Assembly: GCF_000002075.1 (NCBI RefSeq)
Contig: NW_004797395.1
Span: forward strand, 48,353 to 112,352
DNA length: 64,000 bases
Direction of reading: 5' to 3'
DNA from: Aplysia californica
Taxonomy: Eukaryota; Mollusca; Gastropoda; Aplysiida; Aplysiidae
Within the stretch, counting starts at the first letter, position 1. Each line of letters opens with the position of its first letter. Below are positions 36,003 to 48,079 of this stretch, in pieces. The translations under genes were made by a program, and so were the position numbers. A model generated the notes under the pieces. The model saw only the letters and a list, made by a program, of their open reading frames with translations. It was not told the DNA's origin and did no database searches.

Positions 36003-36248
36003 GTTGCTCACACGGTTCATTGCGCTGAAACTGAGTCGTCAGCTGAAAACTTTTTCACAGTAACAGTAGATTCTAGTAACAATAACATTCAAGATGAAAG
36101 AAAACTAGAATCAGGGCTGAAGACTGAGACGCATAATATAAGCACAAATTTAATCCTTAGAATCGAGTGTAGTGAAAATACATCCAAACGAAAAAAACGT
36201 GTACACCCAAGAAGACTGAATCAAACAATGAAGAGACTAGGAGATTAG
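36003..36248 (+). CDS. Exon-like ORF with basic C-terminus
   Basis: A polar coding-like stretch (VHCAETESSAENFFTVTVDS, EDERKLESGLKTETH-type) ends in a basic, NLS-like tail TSKRKKRVHPRRLNQTMKRL before the stop. The start is uncertain: the frame is open upstream but that part is hydrophobic and unlikely to be coding. It may belong with 35,372-35,545. No homologue recognised. Confidence 0.3.
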   Translation, partial: VAHTVHCAETESSAENFFTVTVDSSNNNIQDERKLESGLKTETHNISTNLILRIECSENTSKRKKRVHPRRLNQTMKRLGD

Positions 36249-36407
36249 ACAAACTAGACGGCTACACACTACACACATTACTATTACACTATCGGCACCC
36301 AAAAACGTAATGCAAAAATGTTCCATCACCTGTATACGTATTAGTATTAGAACATCTGCCTATCGCCGCTTTTCGCATTTAATCGCCGCTTTTCACATTG
36401 ATCCTCG

Positions 36408-36929
36408 ATAAGATAAGGACCGGTCTCGAGTTGAACTTATCAAGATACGGTCGTCCACCCCGGCCCTCAATGCCGGAGCCAATCGTCCGGGATACAGGGA
36501 CTGGACCAAGAGTTTACAGTTCTAAGCTCATTGGCCTGGACTGAGAAGGCTTAGCTCCAGACGCAAGGATTTTACGACAAAGGGATCACGCCCAGGTGTG
36601 AACTCCTCGACGCCTTTGATTTTGCCGAACATCGAACTCGCAATTAGAGCCTACCGCCTGAGCTTACAGCCAAGGCATGATTCGTTATGTAGGGCCAACG
36701 AAGGCTGCCCCATACCACAGAATTCTACACTTACAGAACGGAAACTGTACCGCGTGACCTATGAGGAATTGAAGACCGAAAACAATGGCGTCTTGAGTGC
36801 ACGATTTATCGTTTTCGGAAGTAACCCTATAGCTTTTAAAGCAAGAGCGGCCTTAACAAACGAGTGAAAAGTGGAACATTTACTGTCCAGTTTTGTAATT
36901 TTGAGTTACAGAATTCACTGTGCAACTAG
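36408..36929. other. Unassigned; 89-codon open frame
   Basis: A frame at 36,598-36,867 (LERKLYRVTYEELK-type, hydrophilic, ending FKARAALTNE) has a reasonable composition, but no splice or promoter signal and no recognised family. It could be host or element-derived. Confidence 0.3.
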
Positions 36930-37000
36930 ATGTGTCCCGCGCGCTCATATGACCCATGCAGTTGCGAGCGCCGAAAAACACTTTACAAAAACAAAACAAA
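36930..37000 (+). mobile_element. SINE family A, 3' tail fragment
   Basis: GTGTCCCGCGCGCTCATATG and GCAGTTGCGAGCGCCG, then CACTTTACAAAAACAAAAC, match the tail of the family A SINEs. Head and body absent. Confidence 0.75.
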
Positions 37001-37039
37001 AAGAGATTGGAATTAAGGTTTTAAATTGTTGTGTTTTTG

Positions 37040-38081
37040 GGTGCAGGGATTTCCGAAAAAGGGCCGAAGACGTCAGCCAAAAGAGCCCACATCTGTTCGA
37101 CTGCGAGAGGAGGCCCATCACTTACTTCGAAACCAGGCCCTGGGAACGTGGAATCAACCCCGACATCACTTTTTCCCACCTGTACGGCATAAGCGGAAGG
37201 AGTGACTCCAGTGGGAAGATTCAAAGCGCTGCTGTTCGTCGAGCACGAGAGCTTGGCGCACAGTACAATATCTACACTGACGGCTCGGCTAGGGCAGGAA
37301 CAACGGACGGCGGCGCTGGAGTCGTCATCACAACGGGGAACCCGTCCAACCCTACCGTTGTCGAGACATTGAGGGAGAAAGGCGCCATATTTACTTCGAG
37401 GAAGAAAGGAGAGCATTGGAAATGGCCATTGACTGGATTGATAAAGAGTGCGATGCATCCAACTCGGTCGCTATCTTCACCGACAGTCAATCACTATGCA
37501 TGGCAATAGTGGGAACATCACCATCCTTCGACCAATTGCGACTACGCATAAATAATGCAATACCTCAACCCACGATTCAGTGGATCCCTGGTCACCGCGA
37601 TATCCTCGGCAACGATCTCGCTGACAGTAATGCCAAACTAGCAACAGCGCTGCCGGGTCCAGGCCGCCAAATTACTTATGACAGTGCGTGCGCCCAGATA
37701 AAACTAATTACAAAAGACCCCCTTATATGCCACACGCGGACGAAGGAAGTATACAGGGAATTTTCCTTAAAACGAGAGGCTCTTATTATGTCCCGCAGTG
37801 ACCAGTCATTACTGGCAAAAATCAGGACCGGTCATTTCTCTGGGCTTCGGGCCTACAAAAATAAAATAGACAAAACATCGGACCCAATATGTCCATTGTG
37901 CAGCGAGGAGCCCCAAGATTTGGAGCACTGGCTGCAGAGATGCCCCGCCACGGAGGCCCGGCGGTGGCATCTCTTCGGGGAGGATTCAGGGAGGTTGGAC
38001 TGCCTCACCCGCTACCCAAGGGAGGCAGTGGCCCTGGCGAAGAGCACACTCTTCGGGGTTCCGAACATTTCGAACGGATAG
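37040..38081 (+). pseudogene. LINE fragment: RNase H and C-terminal knuckle
   Basis: The 3' part of an RNase-H-bearing LINE (I-group). The frame from 37,040 encodes a linker, then YTDGSARAGTTDGGAGVV with the first catalytic Asp. A frameshift near 37,395 precedes EEERRALEMAIDW (catalytic Glu). The second frame continues TDSQSLCMAI (Asp) and WIPGHRDILGNDLADSNAKL (Asp), so all four active-site residues are present. The tail contains CPLCSEEPQDLEHWLQRCP, a C-x2-C…H…C knuckle, and ends at a stop at 38,079-38,081. The 5' part is missing and no target duplication was found. It differs clearly in sequence from the LINEs at 32,745 and 48,034. Confidence 0.85.
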
Positions 38082-38534
38082 GCTACCACACACACACACA
38101 CAGAAACAGCAGACAGAGAGAGTTTATAAATATAAGATCTACAGAACTGTGAAAAAATTCGTAACACGGATGGGATTGTTCACAGCACTTCTAGCTTCCC
38201 ACACACATTTTGCGTACGCATATGGCCTACGTAATTTTTTAGTAGCAAAACTTGTTACAAGAAATTTTTTTTACACTGAACATATTTTTCCACTAGATCT
38301 AATTAATGTTCTCAAAACATGCGTTCAATAATTAACTTTATGTCGCCAGCAGAAGTAGAAAAAAGGACGGACTTGCTTTTAAAAGAGATTTAGCTCCAGC
38401 TATAAACTTTTTAAAAATCTGTAGAAACCAATGACTGGGATTTTTTTTTTTATATTGGGCTAGTATTTATTAAAGAATTTTCTTTAAAGAAATTTCTAGA
38501 ATAATATAGAACCTATAGATGTGTACAAATGTTT

Positions 38535-39062
38535 TGTTTGTTTGTTTAGTATAAGGTTTTACGGCGCTCGCAACTGCATAAGGTCATATGAGCGCGCGGG
38601 ACACACCTAATACTTTTTTGTTGGTAGGAAATTTTGAATTTTGCCCGGGTGGCGGCCGAAGCCTACTCTTATCGATTTGAGACCACCAAGGGATCTTTAA
38701 CGTGCGCAACTTGCACACGGGCCCTCCGAGATTTTTCGCCCTTGTCCGAGAAGGCTAGGTGTAGATCTTTCCTACCAGAAGATCAGGGGTGTGGTAGAAA
38801 GACAGCTGTAAGAAGGAGTCAAGGAGTAGCAGTAGAAAGACTGCAGAAAGAGTTAGGAGCCCTGAGGAGGGGGCAAGGGAGGTGAGGGGGTGGGGGCAGA
38901 AAGAGGAGACGAAAGCAGACGACAGAATATTGCTAGAGAGCAAGAAAGGAGGTGAAAGGAGACAATTTTAGAGAAGAAAATTTTTCGGTCGCTACCCGGA
39001 TTCGAACCCGGGACCTTTGAATGAGAGGCCAACACCTTAACCTCTAGGCCACGAGAGCCCCC
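38535..39062 (-). mobile_element. tRNA-derived SINE, family A, full length
   Basis: 528 bp, very close to the copy at 21,565-22,091. Same A box (TGGCCTAGAGG), B box (GGTTCGAATCC) and tail (CGCTCGCAACTGC in plus sense). An 11-bp duplication TACAAATGTTT flanks it (38,524-38,534 and 39,063-39,073). The GTTTG repeat at 38,535-38,546 is the RNA tail. Confidence 0.93.
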
Positions 39063-39412
39063 TACAAATGTTTGAAAAAAATACTCATCGGTTAAGACGA
39101 ATTGATATAGATCTAAGTCATTGTGTAAAAGTAGGAGAATCTAGATCTAGGTGTTCGATAGTTCAGTAGCCTAGATATTTGATAATAAGTTGCGCATCAA
39201 ATTTTTGACCGCATGCTACAGTAGTAGAGATAGCGTATTATTTTCATCCGAAACATTAATTTCCGCATCCATACACCTTTTTGGGCCTTTATATATAAGC
39301 ACATGTAGTCCTACTTTAATTATGTTACTTTCATAATTGTTTTTGAAAGCATTTTCAATTCCTTTCACTTTCACTTCCCACGCGCGGGCTCATATAATTA
39401 TGATAATAATTT

Positions 39413-40012
39413 AAGATTCCAAATCTGACGAATGTATTATTAAATAGCGTATAATGCTGAGTTAGCCAATGCATTGCAATGCGCGCTATTATCAATTATT
39501 GAATTGTAACTAGACTTCAATTTGATCCGTAACAAGAGACCACTTATTTTTTTTATACGTGTTCATGAATGTGTGTTTGTTTACTGTGTGCGGGAATTAA
39601 AAATTAAAGATTAAAGATTCCAGATCTGACGAATGTATTTATAAAATAGCGTAATAGTGCTGGGTTAGCCGATGCCTTGCGATACACGCTTTTATCAATT
39701 AATTGAATTGTAACAGGACTTCGATATGATCCGTAACAAGACAACACTTATTTTTTCTTATATGTGTTCAAAAATGTGTGTTTGTTTACTGTGTGCTGGC
39801 ATTAAAGATTCCAGGTCTGACGAATGTACATGTATTTATTAAATAGCATAGGCCTATAGGGCAGGGGTGGCCAACGCATTGCGATACGCACTTTTATCAA
39901 TTGATCGAATTGAAACAGGACTTCAATTTGGTCCGTAACAAGAGACCACTTATTTTTTTCTTATTCGTGTTCAAAAATATGTGTTTGTTTACTGTGTGCG
40001 GGGATTACAGGG
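39413..40012. repeat. Three-copy tandem repeat, ~200-bp unit
   Basis: Units start AAAGATTCC at about 39,413, 39,613 and 39,804. They share TCTGACGAATGTA, TTGATCCGTAACAAGA and TGTGTTTGTTTACTGTGTG. The third unit reads CAGGGGTGGCCAACGCATTG at 39,862, which resembles a hAT terminal repeat, and the other two have decayed equivalents (GGGTTAGCCGATGC). Confidence 0.88.
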
Positions 40013-41811
40013 GGGACAAGCCCATCCCCTCGACATGTAATCCAGGGTATGGGGATACATTTTTCTCAAAATGCACACAGCTCTGAAATCCTTGACCAGT
40101 GATCACTCGCCATGGAATTCTTTCTGTTGTGACTGTAGACACAAGTTTCTTCATTATCACATCTGAATGAGCCTATTACACATGTATTCATGCAATAAAA
40201 ATCACACTCCCAACACACAGAAAATGACTTTGAACATATATTCAGGAAACATATGCCAGTTCCACTCTTGTTTACTTTGTTTTGCATTATTGGCTTTTAT
40301 GTGGAAACCAATATTTTCAGGCCTTTTCTGCATTTTTTGTGTTTTTGGCAGCATGTACAATAGGCCTATAATGTATTTTATGTGCAACCGACACATTCTC
40401 CAATCTCTTGTATTTGTTAGACTCGCACGTGCTTTAAACAAAGCATGTTGTTGTACACACTATTGATGCAAACACAGAGATGAATTCTTAAAGTGAGAAA
40501 TAATACATTTCCTCAATATAAGCCCATTTTTATTTATCTCTTTCTAGTAAATTGGAGAAAAGGCTTATATTGTTCTTTTTTGCTTGCTTTGGATGGCCTT
40601 AAGTTTAATGACAATATTATTGTAGTGAGCATGTTACTGTCAGCGTCCCCTTATCGTAGATCTAGTACTAATCAAGACTATATCTAGATATTTTGCCAAC
40701 AGAATTAATGTTCATAATTAGTGTTATTATCAAGTGTATTGTGGTTGTGAAGATCTTTAGTGGATCTAGAGATCTAGATCTATCTAGATCTAGATCCCAT
40801 CCCATCATTTTTTTTTAAAAAACCCAACAATACAAATACAAAAACACTGTAACATTGCTCATTATGATATATTGTTGGCAATAAAAATGTACTAGACTAT
40901 TTCACTGTATTTCCTCTTCGAAGAAAGTTTTAAGATACTGATGTAAGGTGTCTTCCAAGCCCTACCACTAGCATCAGCGTGCATAGCAACGCGAAGCCTC
41001 GCTGTGCGGGGCAGCCAAAGGTGCCCCTGGCCGCCATGTTTTAGTTTCAATTCCTCACAGCGAATCGGCGACTGCGAAGAGGGAGTTCCGCTTCTATAAG
41101 TGTAGAATTCTGTGCCCCATACCCATGTCCATCAATATAATATCAGGGAGGCATGTAGAATTTTATGTCAACATGATTGCCCATCACCATGAATGGCCGC
41201 TGAGTGATAGCTTTATTAATAAGGAGAGAGGAATGCTACGACACTAGCTAACAGACTGTACTATTCCTGTATCAATTATAGTAAGTTTTGATCATTCGGA
41301 AAGTCAAAAGGCGCTGTTATCTTTTTTTTTATATTTGAAATTATTGTGCGTCCTACTTTGTGAAAAACAGGAAACAAAATAATTGTAATCAATAATAGGC
41401 CTATTATTATTTATAGACCCATACATAATACTGTTAGCAATCAGATAAACCTGGCATCAACCCTCTTTTGTATTTGCCCGTTCCTTACATATAAAGCTAG
41501 TTATGGCACACGCATAGAATCATGCAGTCATGTCTTAAATTCAGTTTAATAAATACATTTTTCATCATTTCCTTTTCAAAATTAAATCTTTTAGTGTCTT
41601 GAAAGATTATCTTTATAATTTGGTATGTTTAATAATTAAATTATTGTAAAATTTTTATGTTATTTGGACATGTTTTCTTCTTATTTTGCCGATCTTCTTG
41701 ATTTTTTAAACTAACTATAACATAAAACTTTTAAATAATTGAACAGTCCGTATCACACACAGAATTATTGTTTTTCTCCTTTTCATTCTATCCGTCATCC
41801 CTTCGGTTGAC

Positions 41812-41817
<6 letters not shown>
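40013..41817. other. No gene seen
   Basis: AT-rich. Short AGATCT runs at 40,758-40,795. Overlapping open frames on both strands at 40,167-40,466 are not supported as coding. Confidence 0.4.

Positions 41818-41903
<86 letters not shown>
41818..41903. repeat. (TC)n microsatellite
   Basis: About 43 perfect TC units. Confidence 0.98.
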
Positions 41904-41908
<5 letters not shown>

Positions 41909-42087
41909 AATTTTTAACATTCCCCTTCGTCCCTTTCCAAGGCCCGCCCCACCTATTTCATCCCAGCCACACCCCCTCTTTCTTGCGTGTATTCCCCCAC
42001 CCCGCCCAACCCCACAACGTGGCCCAGCCCTATAAGATTATATAAAAAGAAACACCGCAGTTCGCGAGTTTAGACCATAATCGGCGG

Positions 42088-42953
42088 CAGGGGCGGCTCG
42101 TGGGGCTAAAAAGTGGGCGTGACAATACTAATTAAGCTATCGCATGCTGAAGATAGTCAAGGGCATAGTAAATGAGACGATGTATAATTTTAGGATCTTT
42201 GGGTTGGGAGGGAGGGCCTCGTGCTTTTATTTTCATTCTTTTTACTTGTCGCTTTTATTTCTAGTACTAAATTTGTTTGTTAGCTAAACATCAATTTCAT
42301 TCATCCTGTATTGGAACTGAACACTCAAGTACAAGTAATAACTTTCACTACTCCATAACAAACCCATTCAAAGGCACAACTCATAGGATGGTCACGTTCA
42401 CCTCCCTCAGGTTCACGGTTACAGAGTCACTTAAAATAGTGGCAAGACAAGCAATGAACCAATCACAATTCACTTGAGCACTCCGCTGGATTGCTCCGGG
42501 GCTCACATAATATTGGCAAAGAATAGCGTAGGGTCTATATCGTGTTTATTTTTAGAATGTCTACTGTGGGCTATGTTTCGGCACTATTCGGCAGGAGCAT
42601 ATTTGACATGTGCCGGCTTATTAATATTAATGTACCGCCAAACCCCCTACAAACGTCGTCATCGCTTGGGTTATCCCCAAGAGCGATTTATAGGTCAGGT
42701 TAAACTGTTGAATATCCTTTTCTTTTTCGCTAAAGCAGGTGGACTTTGGCATGAAATAGTAGATGTTTTACTGCGCTATAGACATAGAAGGGACAGGTAT
42801 GGCGCCAGTGAGGACCTCCGTTTTGATATAATATTTGGCTAGTGTTTGTTTATGGCTTCTTTTATTTTATTATTGTGGGTGTTTTACGTAATTGAACCTT
42901 AAAAGAAATTGGGCGGCACCCCACGACCGTGCTCTATGGACGAACCGCGCCTG
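42088..42953. mobile_element. hAT-like element family Y, copy 1 (866 bp)
   Basis: Ends CAGGGGCGGCTCGT and ACGAACCGCGCCTG are inverted with two mismatches. Flanks ATCGGCGG and GTCGGCGG match at 7 of 8 bases, consistent with an 8-bp hAT duplication. Homologous along its length with 46,715-47,577. No transposase. A 66-codon open frame conserved between the copies is more likely shared ancestry than a gene. Confidence 0.85.
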
Positions 42954-42994
42954 GTCGGCGGCCATATTTACTCCCCACATCGGCGTGCCGTTCG

Positions 42995-43051
42995 TCGGGT
43001 CGGGTCGGGTCGGGTCGGGTCGGGTCGGGTCGGGTCGGGTCGGGTCAGGTC
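42995..43051. repeat. (CGGGT)n pentanucleotide array
   Basis: About eleven CGGGT units immediately after the family Y element. Not a known telomere repeat. Confidence 0.95.
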
Positions 43052-43136
43052 GCTTTCAGGTGCAGTGCACACTACAACCCCGCCGCGATTGTACCCGACG
43101 ACCTGAAAGTTAAAGTAGAGAAACTTTTAACCTAAA

Positions 43137-44035
<899 letters not shown>

Positions 44036-44115
44036 TGTTTTCACCTCAATGGCTTCCAGGGCTCCTTTCCTCAGTTCCCTGTTGCAGTGCTGCGGCAGCC
44101 GGGAATCCCATACGG

Positions 44116-45003
44116 TAGTGTCTGCGTTCTCTAACGTTAGACAAAGTATGCAAGCCGTCTACGTTCTCTAATGTTAGTAGAGAACCTAAACATAACCCGC
44201 TCGCTCTATCTAACATGGAAACGAGTCAACATTGCTGCTTCCACAGTGCTTACACTTTATTTTCACAAGCTATTAAACTAACTTTTGCGAAATTAAAATG
44301 CTCGCAAAAGTGTAGCTGTCTACAGTACCGCATCTTGCCTTTCCTGTGACGTTAAACCCATAATAAGCAACCAACACATTCTGTAATTCCATCGAGATGA
44401 CACACCCACCCCCCCCCCCCCCCTTTCATAATAATATGTTTTAAGCCTACTCTTTTCACCCAAGGAAGGTGCTCTCTGATGCTCCCCCCCCCCCCCCCCT
44501 TAAAACTTTGAATAAGTCACAGAAAATCAGACCTTCTGTAATTAGTATATAGACTAGAAGATACGTGAGATTTCGTATTCCCACCTGAAAGCCAAGGTAG
44601 GCCTATGCGATACAACGTGAGAGACCGTAAAAGATATCAAATTCATATGTGTGGAAAAACATTGCCGATTTGGTGTGTGATGTGATATCATGGTCATGAA
44701 ATCAAATCACGTGGGTCAAGGTCAAGTCAGTCATATCAACGCTAGGTCTACGATAGGCCTAGATCTAGTGCATGAAATAACCCAATTTAACCCAATGAGT
44801 GAACTGGCGGACCTATTTGATGTAGATCTAACGACAAAACTTATAATATAAATCAATTTGAAAAAAGAAAAAGATTGAAAAGTAGCCTAGCCTTATTCGG
44901 AAGTTCAAATAGGGCCCTACAGACTTAATATCGTTACTTTTTTTGTTCGATAGAGAACGTAGACAGCTTGTATACATTCTCTAACGTTAGAGAACGCAAA
45001 CAT
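44116..45003. repeat. Inverted-repeat pair with TTCTCTAACGTTAGA
   Basis: GCGTTCTCTAACGTTAGA, GCAAGCCGTCTACGTTCTCT (44,118-44,176) appears inverted at 44,950-45,001. Arms are about 52-58 bp and the span about 890 bp. Within each arm CTCTAACGTTAGAG is itself palindromic. Possibly terminal or subterminal repeats of a DNA element. Confidence 0.65.
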
Positions 45004-45233
45004 TTCCATCCCATAAACATGGTTACAATAGTTACATCGATAACTTTCTATTATCAGAGATCGTTCATAGGAAGATAGCTCTAGTTCACTCGGCCAAAAA
45101 AGTGTCCACAGAAGTCCGCGCATTGGTTCACATGGTGCTGCAGGTTTGGTTTTGAAGCTCTTTCTTTTCTCCAGAAAAAGAATAGGAATAGCACAGCTAG
45201 TTAGTTTCGTTTTTATTGTTTTTCACACAAGTC

Positions 45234-45750
45234 TAGCATCTACGTTTGTTGCCATTTGTTTTTCTAAAAGTTGCCAAAAGTTGCCACAAAAATGGCAAAA
45301 GTTGCCCAAAAAGTTGCCATTAATTTTCAAGATTTCAGCTGTCTGTGACGACGTATATATATATCATGTATATGTATATAAAATATTATAACATGTTGAT
45401 AGAGGTAACTTAATCTAAAGCACCAGAATGTCTTGGGTTCTGTTTTAAGCAACTAGAAAATGATTTGTAGCCACACAGGATGTAAAATGTGAAAGATAAA
45501 GGTTTCACAACAGAATGAAATCAAAATTAAAACATCACATAAACAACTACATGTACGAAAATTAACAAATTATAAAGACGTTTTAGTCCATCCAAAGATT
45601 GGCCGTTTAACCTTAAACGTGTGTAATTCGAGAAAAAGTACAGGATATCACTTACATGTAAATTATGGAATCACACACAAGGGGCCTGTCAACAGTGTCA
45701 GTATTCAGTTTTGGTAGAGACACGCTCTAGCATAACACATTTGTGTTTTT
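45234..45750 (-). mobile_element. Family W element, copy 2 (partial)
   Basis: Begins TAGCATCTACGTTTGTTGCC, matching the inverted right tip of the copy at 18,117-18,901, and continues through the shared interior to about 45,750. The other end is missing. A SINE starts 50 bp further on. Confidence 0.65.
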
Positions 45751-45803
45751 TAAATAACATCTGAGTAAATTACATACGCTATATAGACATAAAAAATGGG
45801 GGC

Positions 45804-46340
45804 TCTCGTGGCCTAGAGGTTAAGGTGCTAGCCTCTCAGTTAGCCTCTCATTCAAAAGTCCTGGGTTCGGATCGGGGTGGCGACCGAACAAATTTTCTTC
45901 TCTAGAATTGTCTCCTTTCAGCTCCTTTCCTGCTCTCTAGCATTGTTCTGTCGTCTGCTTTCGTCTCCTCTTCCTGCCCCCACCCCCTCACCTCCTTTGC
46001 CCGCTCCTCAGGGCTCCTGACTCTTTCTGCAGCCTTTCTACTGCTACTCCTAGGCTCCTTCTTACTGCTGTCTTTCAGCCACACCCCTGATCTTTTGGTA
46101 GGAAAGATCTACTCCTAGCCTTCGAGAACAAGGGCGAAAAATCTTGGAGGTCCCATGTGCAAGTTGCGCACGTTAAACATCCCTTGGTGGTAAAAAAAAA
46201 AAATCGATAAGACAGGCTTCGCTGCCACCTGGGCAAAAATCAAAATCTTAGCAACTGAAAAAGTCTAACGTGTCCCGCGCGCTCATATATTGTAGTTGCG
46301 AGCGCCGTAAACCATTTTTTTTAAAAACCCATCAAAAACA
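45804..46340 (+). mobile_element. tRNA-derived SINE, family A
   Basis: Head GGGGGCTCTCGTGGCCTAGA, with a small internal duplication of AGCCTCTCA, a decayed B box (GGTTCGGATCG), and the family body and tail (GTCCCGCGCGCTCATAT, GTTGCGAGCGCCGTAAA), then A-rich sequence. Possible short duplication AAAAAATG at both ends, not certain. Confidence 0.88.
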
Positions 46341-46714
46341 AAAAAATGAACACAACAGAACAATAACACGGAAAATTAAAAAACAATAAAGAGGGACAAA
46401 TTAAAGGGAAACAGCAATACATTAATAGTATGCTTATAATGTACTCATTCTTCACATGAAATTCCATTGAAAATAATAAATCAACGTGGTGTCAACAAGT
46501 GAGAAAGAGAAGAAGTGAAGCGGAAATGAAAGTGAACTTTCTAATTTTGCTTTCTAAAAACTAAAAGTAAAGTTAACGAGGTTCAGTTTCTTTATTTTTG
46601 TTTTTTTTATGTTTTCTTTTTTAGTTTCTGGATTTTTGTTCCCGGGGGTTTGCTTTTCGATTTGTTATTCCCGAGCTGTGTGTGTGTGTTTTTTGTTGGG
46701 GGGGGGTGGGGGGG
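46341..46714. other. No gene seen
   Basis: AT-rich, then a G/T-rich tract (46,680-46,714) that abuts the family Y element. Confidence 0.4.
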
Positions 46715-47577
46715 TTGGGGCGGCTCGTGGGGCTAAAAAGTGGGCGTGCACAATAATAAATAAGCTATCGCATGCTGAAGATAGTCAAGGGCATAGTAAA
46801 TGAGACGCTGTATAAGTTTAGGATCTTTGAGTTGGTGAGGGAGGGCCTCGTGGTTTTATTTTCATTCTTTTTACTTGTCGCTTTTATTTCTAGTACTAAA
46901 TTTGTTTGTTAGCTAAACATCAATTTTGTTCATCTTGTATTGGAACTGAACACTCAAGTACATGTAATAACTTTCACTACTCCACTACAAAATCATTCAA
47001 AGACACAACTCATAGGACGGCCACGTTCACCTCCCTCAGGTTCACGGCTACAGAGTCACTTGAAATAGTGGCAAGACAAACAATGAACCAATCACAGTTC
47101 ACTTGAGTACTCCCGTGGATTGCTCCGGGGCTCCCATAATACTGGTAAAGAAGAGCGTAGGGTCTATCGTGTTTATTTTTAGACTGCCTACTGTGGGCTA
47201 TGTTTCGGCACTATTCGGCAGGAGCACATTTGACATGTGCCGGCTTATTAATATTAATGTACCGCCAAACTCGCTACGAGTGTCGTCATCGCTTGGGCTG
47301 TCCCCAAGAGCGATATATAGGTCAGGTTACACTGTTGAATATCCTTTTCTGTTTAGCTAAAGCACGTGGACTTCGGCATATAGTAGATGTTTTACGGCGC
47401 TATAGACTTAGAAATAACAATTATGGCACCAGTGAGGACCTTTGTTTTGATATAATATTTGGCTAATGTTTGTTTCTGGTTTCTTTTATTATATTATTGT
47501 GGGTGTTTTGCGTAATAGAACATTCAAAGATTTTGGGCGACACTGCACGACCGTGCTCTATGGACGAACCGCGCCTG
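46715..47577. mobile_element. hAT-like element family Y, copy 2 (863 bp)
   Basis: Same interior as 42,088-42,953, e.g. GGCTCGTGGGGCTAAAAAGT, GACATGTGCCGGCTTATTAA and GCTCTATGGACGAACCGCGC. The left tip has drifted to TTGGGGCGG, and both flanks are G tracts, so a target duplication cannot be verified. Confidence 0.82.
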
Positions 47578-47589
47578 GGGGGGGGGGGG

Positions 47590-47880
47590 GGGGGGGTTGA
47601 AAAACGCAAAAATCCCGGCCACGATTCGCGGACCAAATTTGGCCAAAAATCACGGCCGCGATTCGCGGGTCGCGGCTGCGACAAACGCAAATGCTAGACA
47701 AGTTAGGTCACTCTGTTTGCAAAGTTTGAACTTTTTCAAAGACGGCGCAACTGGATTTTCTGTGTCAACGGGGACACGTGACTCAGCCTTGTTGCGATTG
47801 GCTGCAAATCACCCAATCTGAATCGCGAGATTCGCTGATCTGAAAGCAAACGGCGTACGTGGGCACCCCTATAAAATGAA
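47590..47880 (+). promoter_or_regulatory. GC-rich block with CCAAT and TATA-like motifs
   Basis: CGCGATTCGCGGGTCGCGGC and CAAACGCAAATGCTAG at 47,652-47,697 recall the family W tip at 18,117. Further on, GATTGGCTGCAAATCACCCA (inverted and direct CCAAT, shared with 34,926) is followed about 55 bp later by CCCCTATAAAATGAAGC. The layout is promoter-like, but no gene follows: the next sequence is 150 bp and then the LINE. Confidence 0.3.
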
Positions 47881-48079
47881 GCTACGCGTTTTAACAATAA
47901 TTAGTTTTTTGTTTCTCCTGTAAAATTTGCCTTTCTGCATAAATTCGATTTGTGAAAACACCGACCAACCATGCATTTTTCATCAGAAGAACTGTTATTG
48001 TTGCAGTAGAATATTACCGCCCCCATAGCTGGTTGTTTTTGTTGTTGTTGTCGATCAAGCAACAGCTGGGCTCTCTCCC

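Noticed and set aside
42995-43051. CGGGT array as an interstitial telomere
   Set aside because: The metazoan telomere unit is TTAGGG. This pentamer matches no telomere repeat I know.
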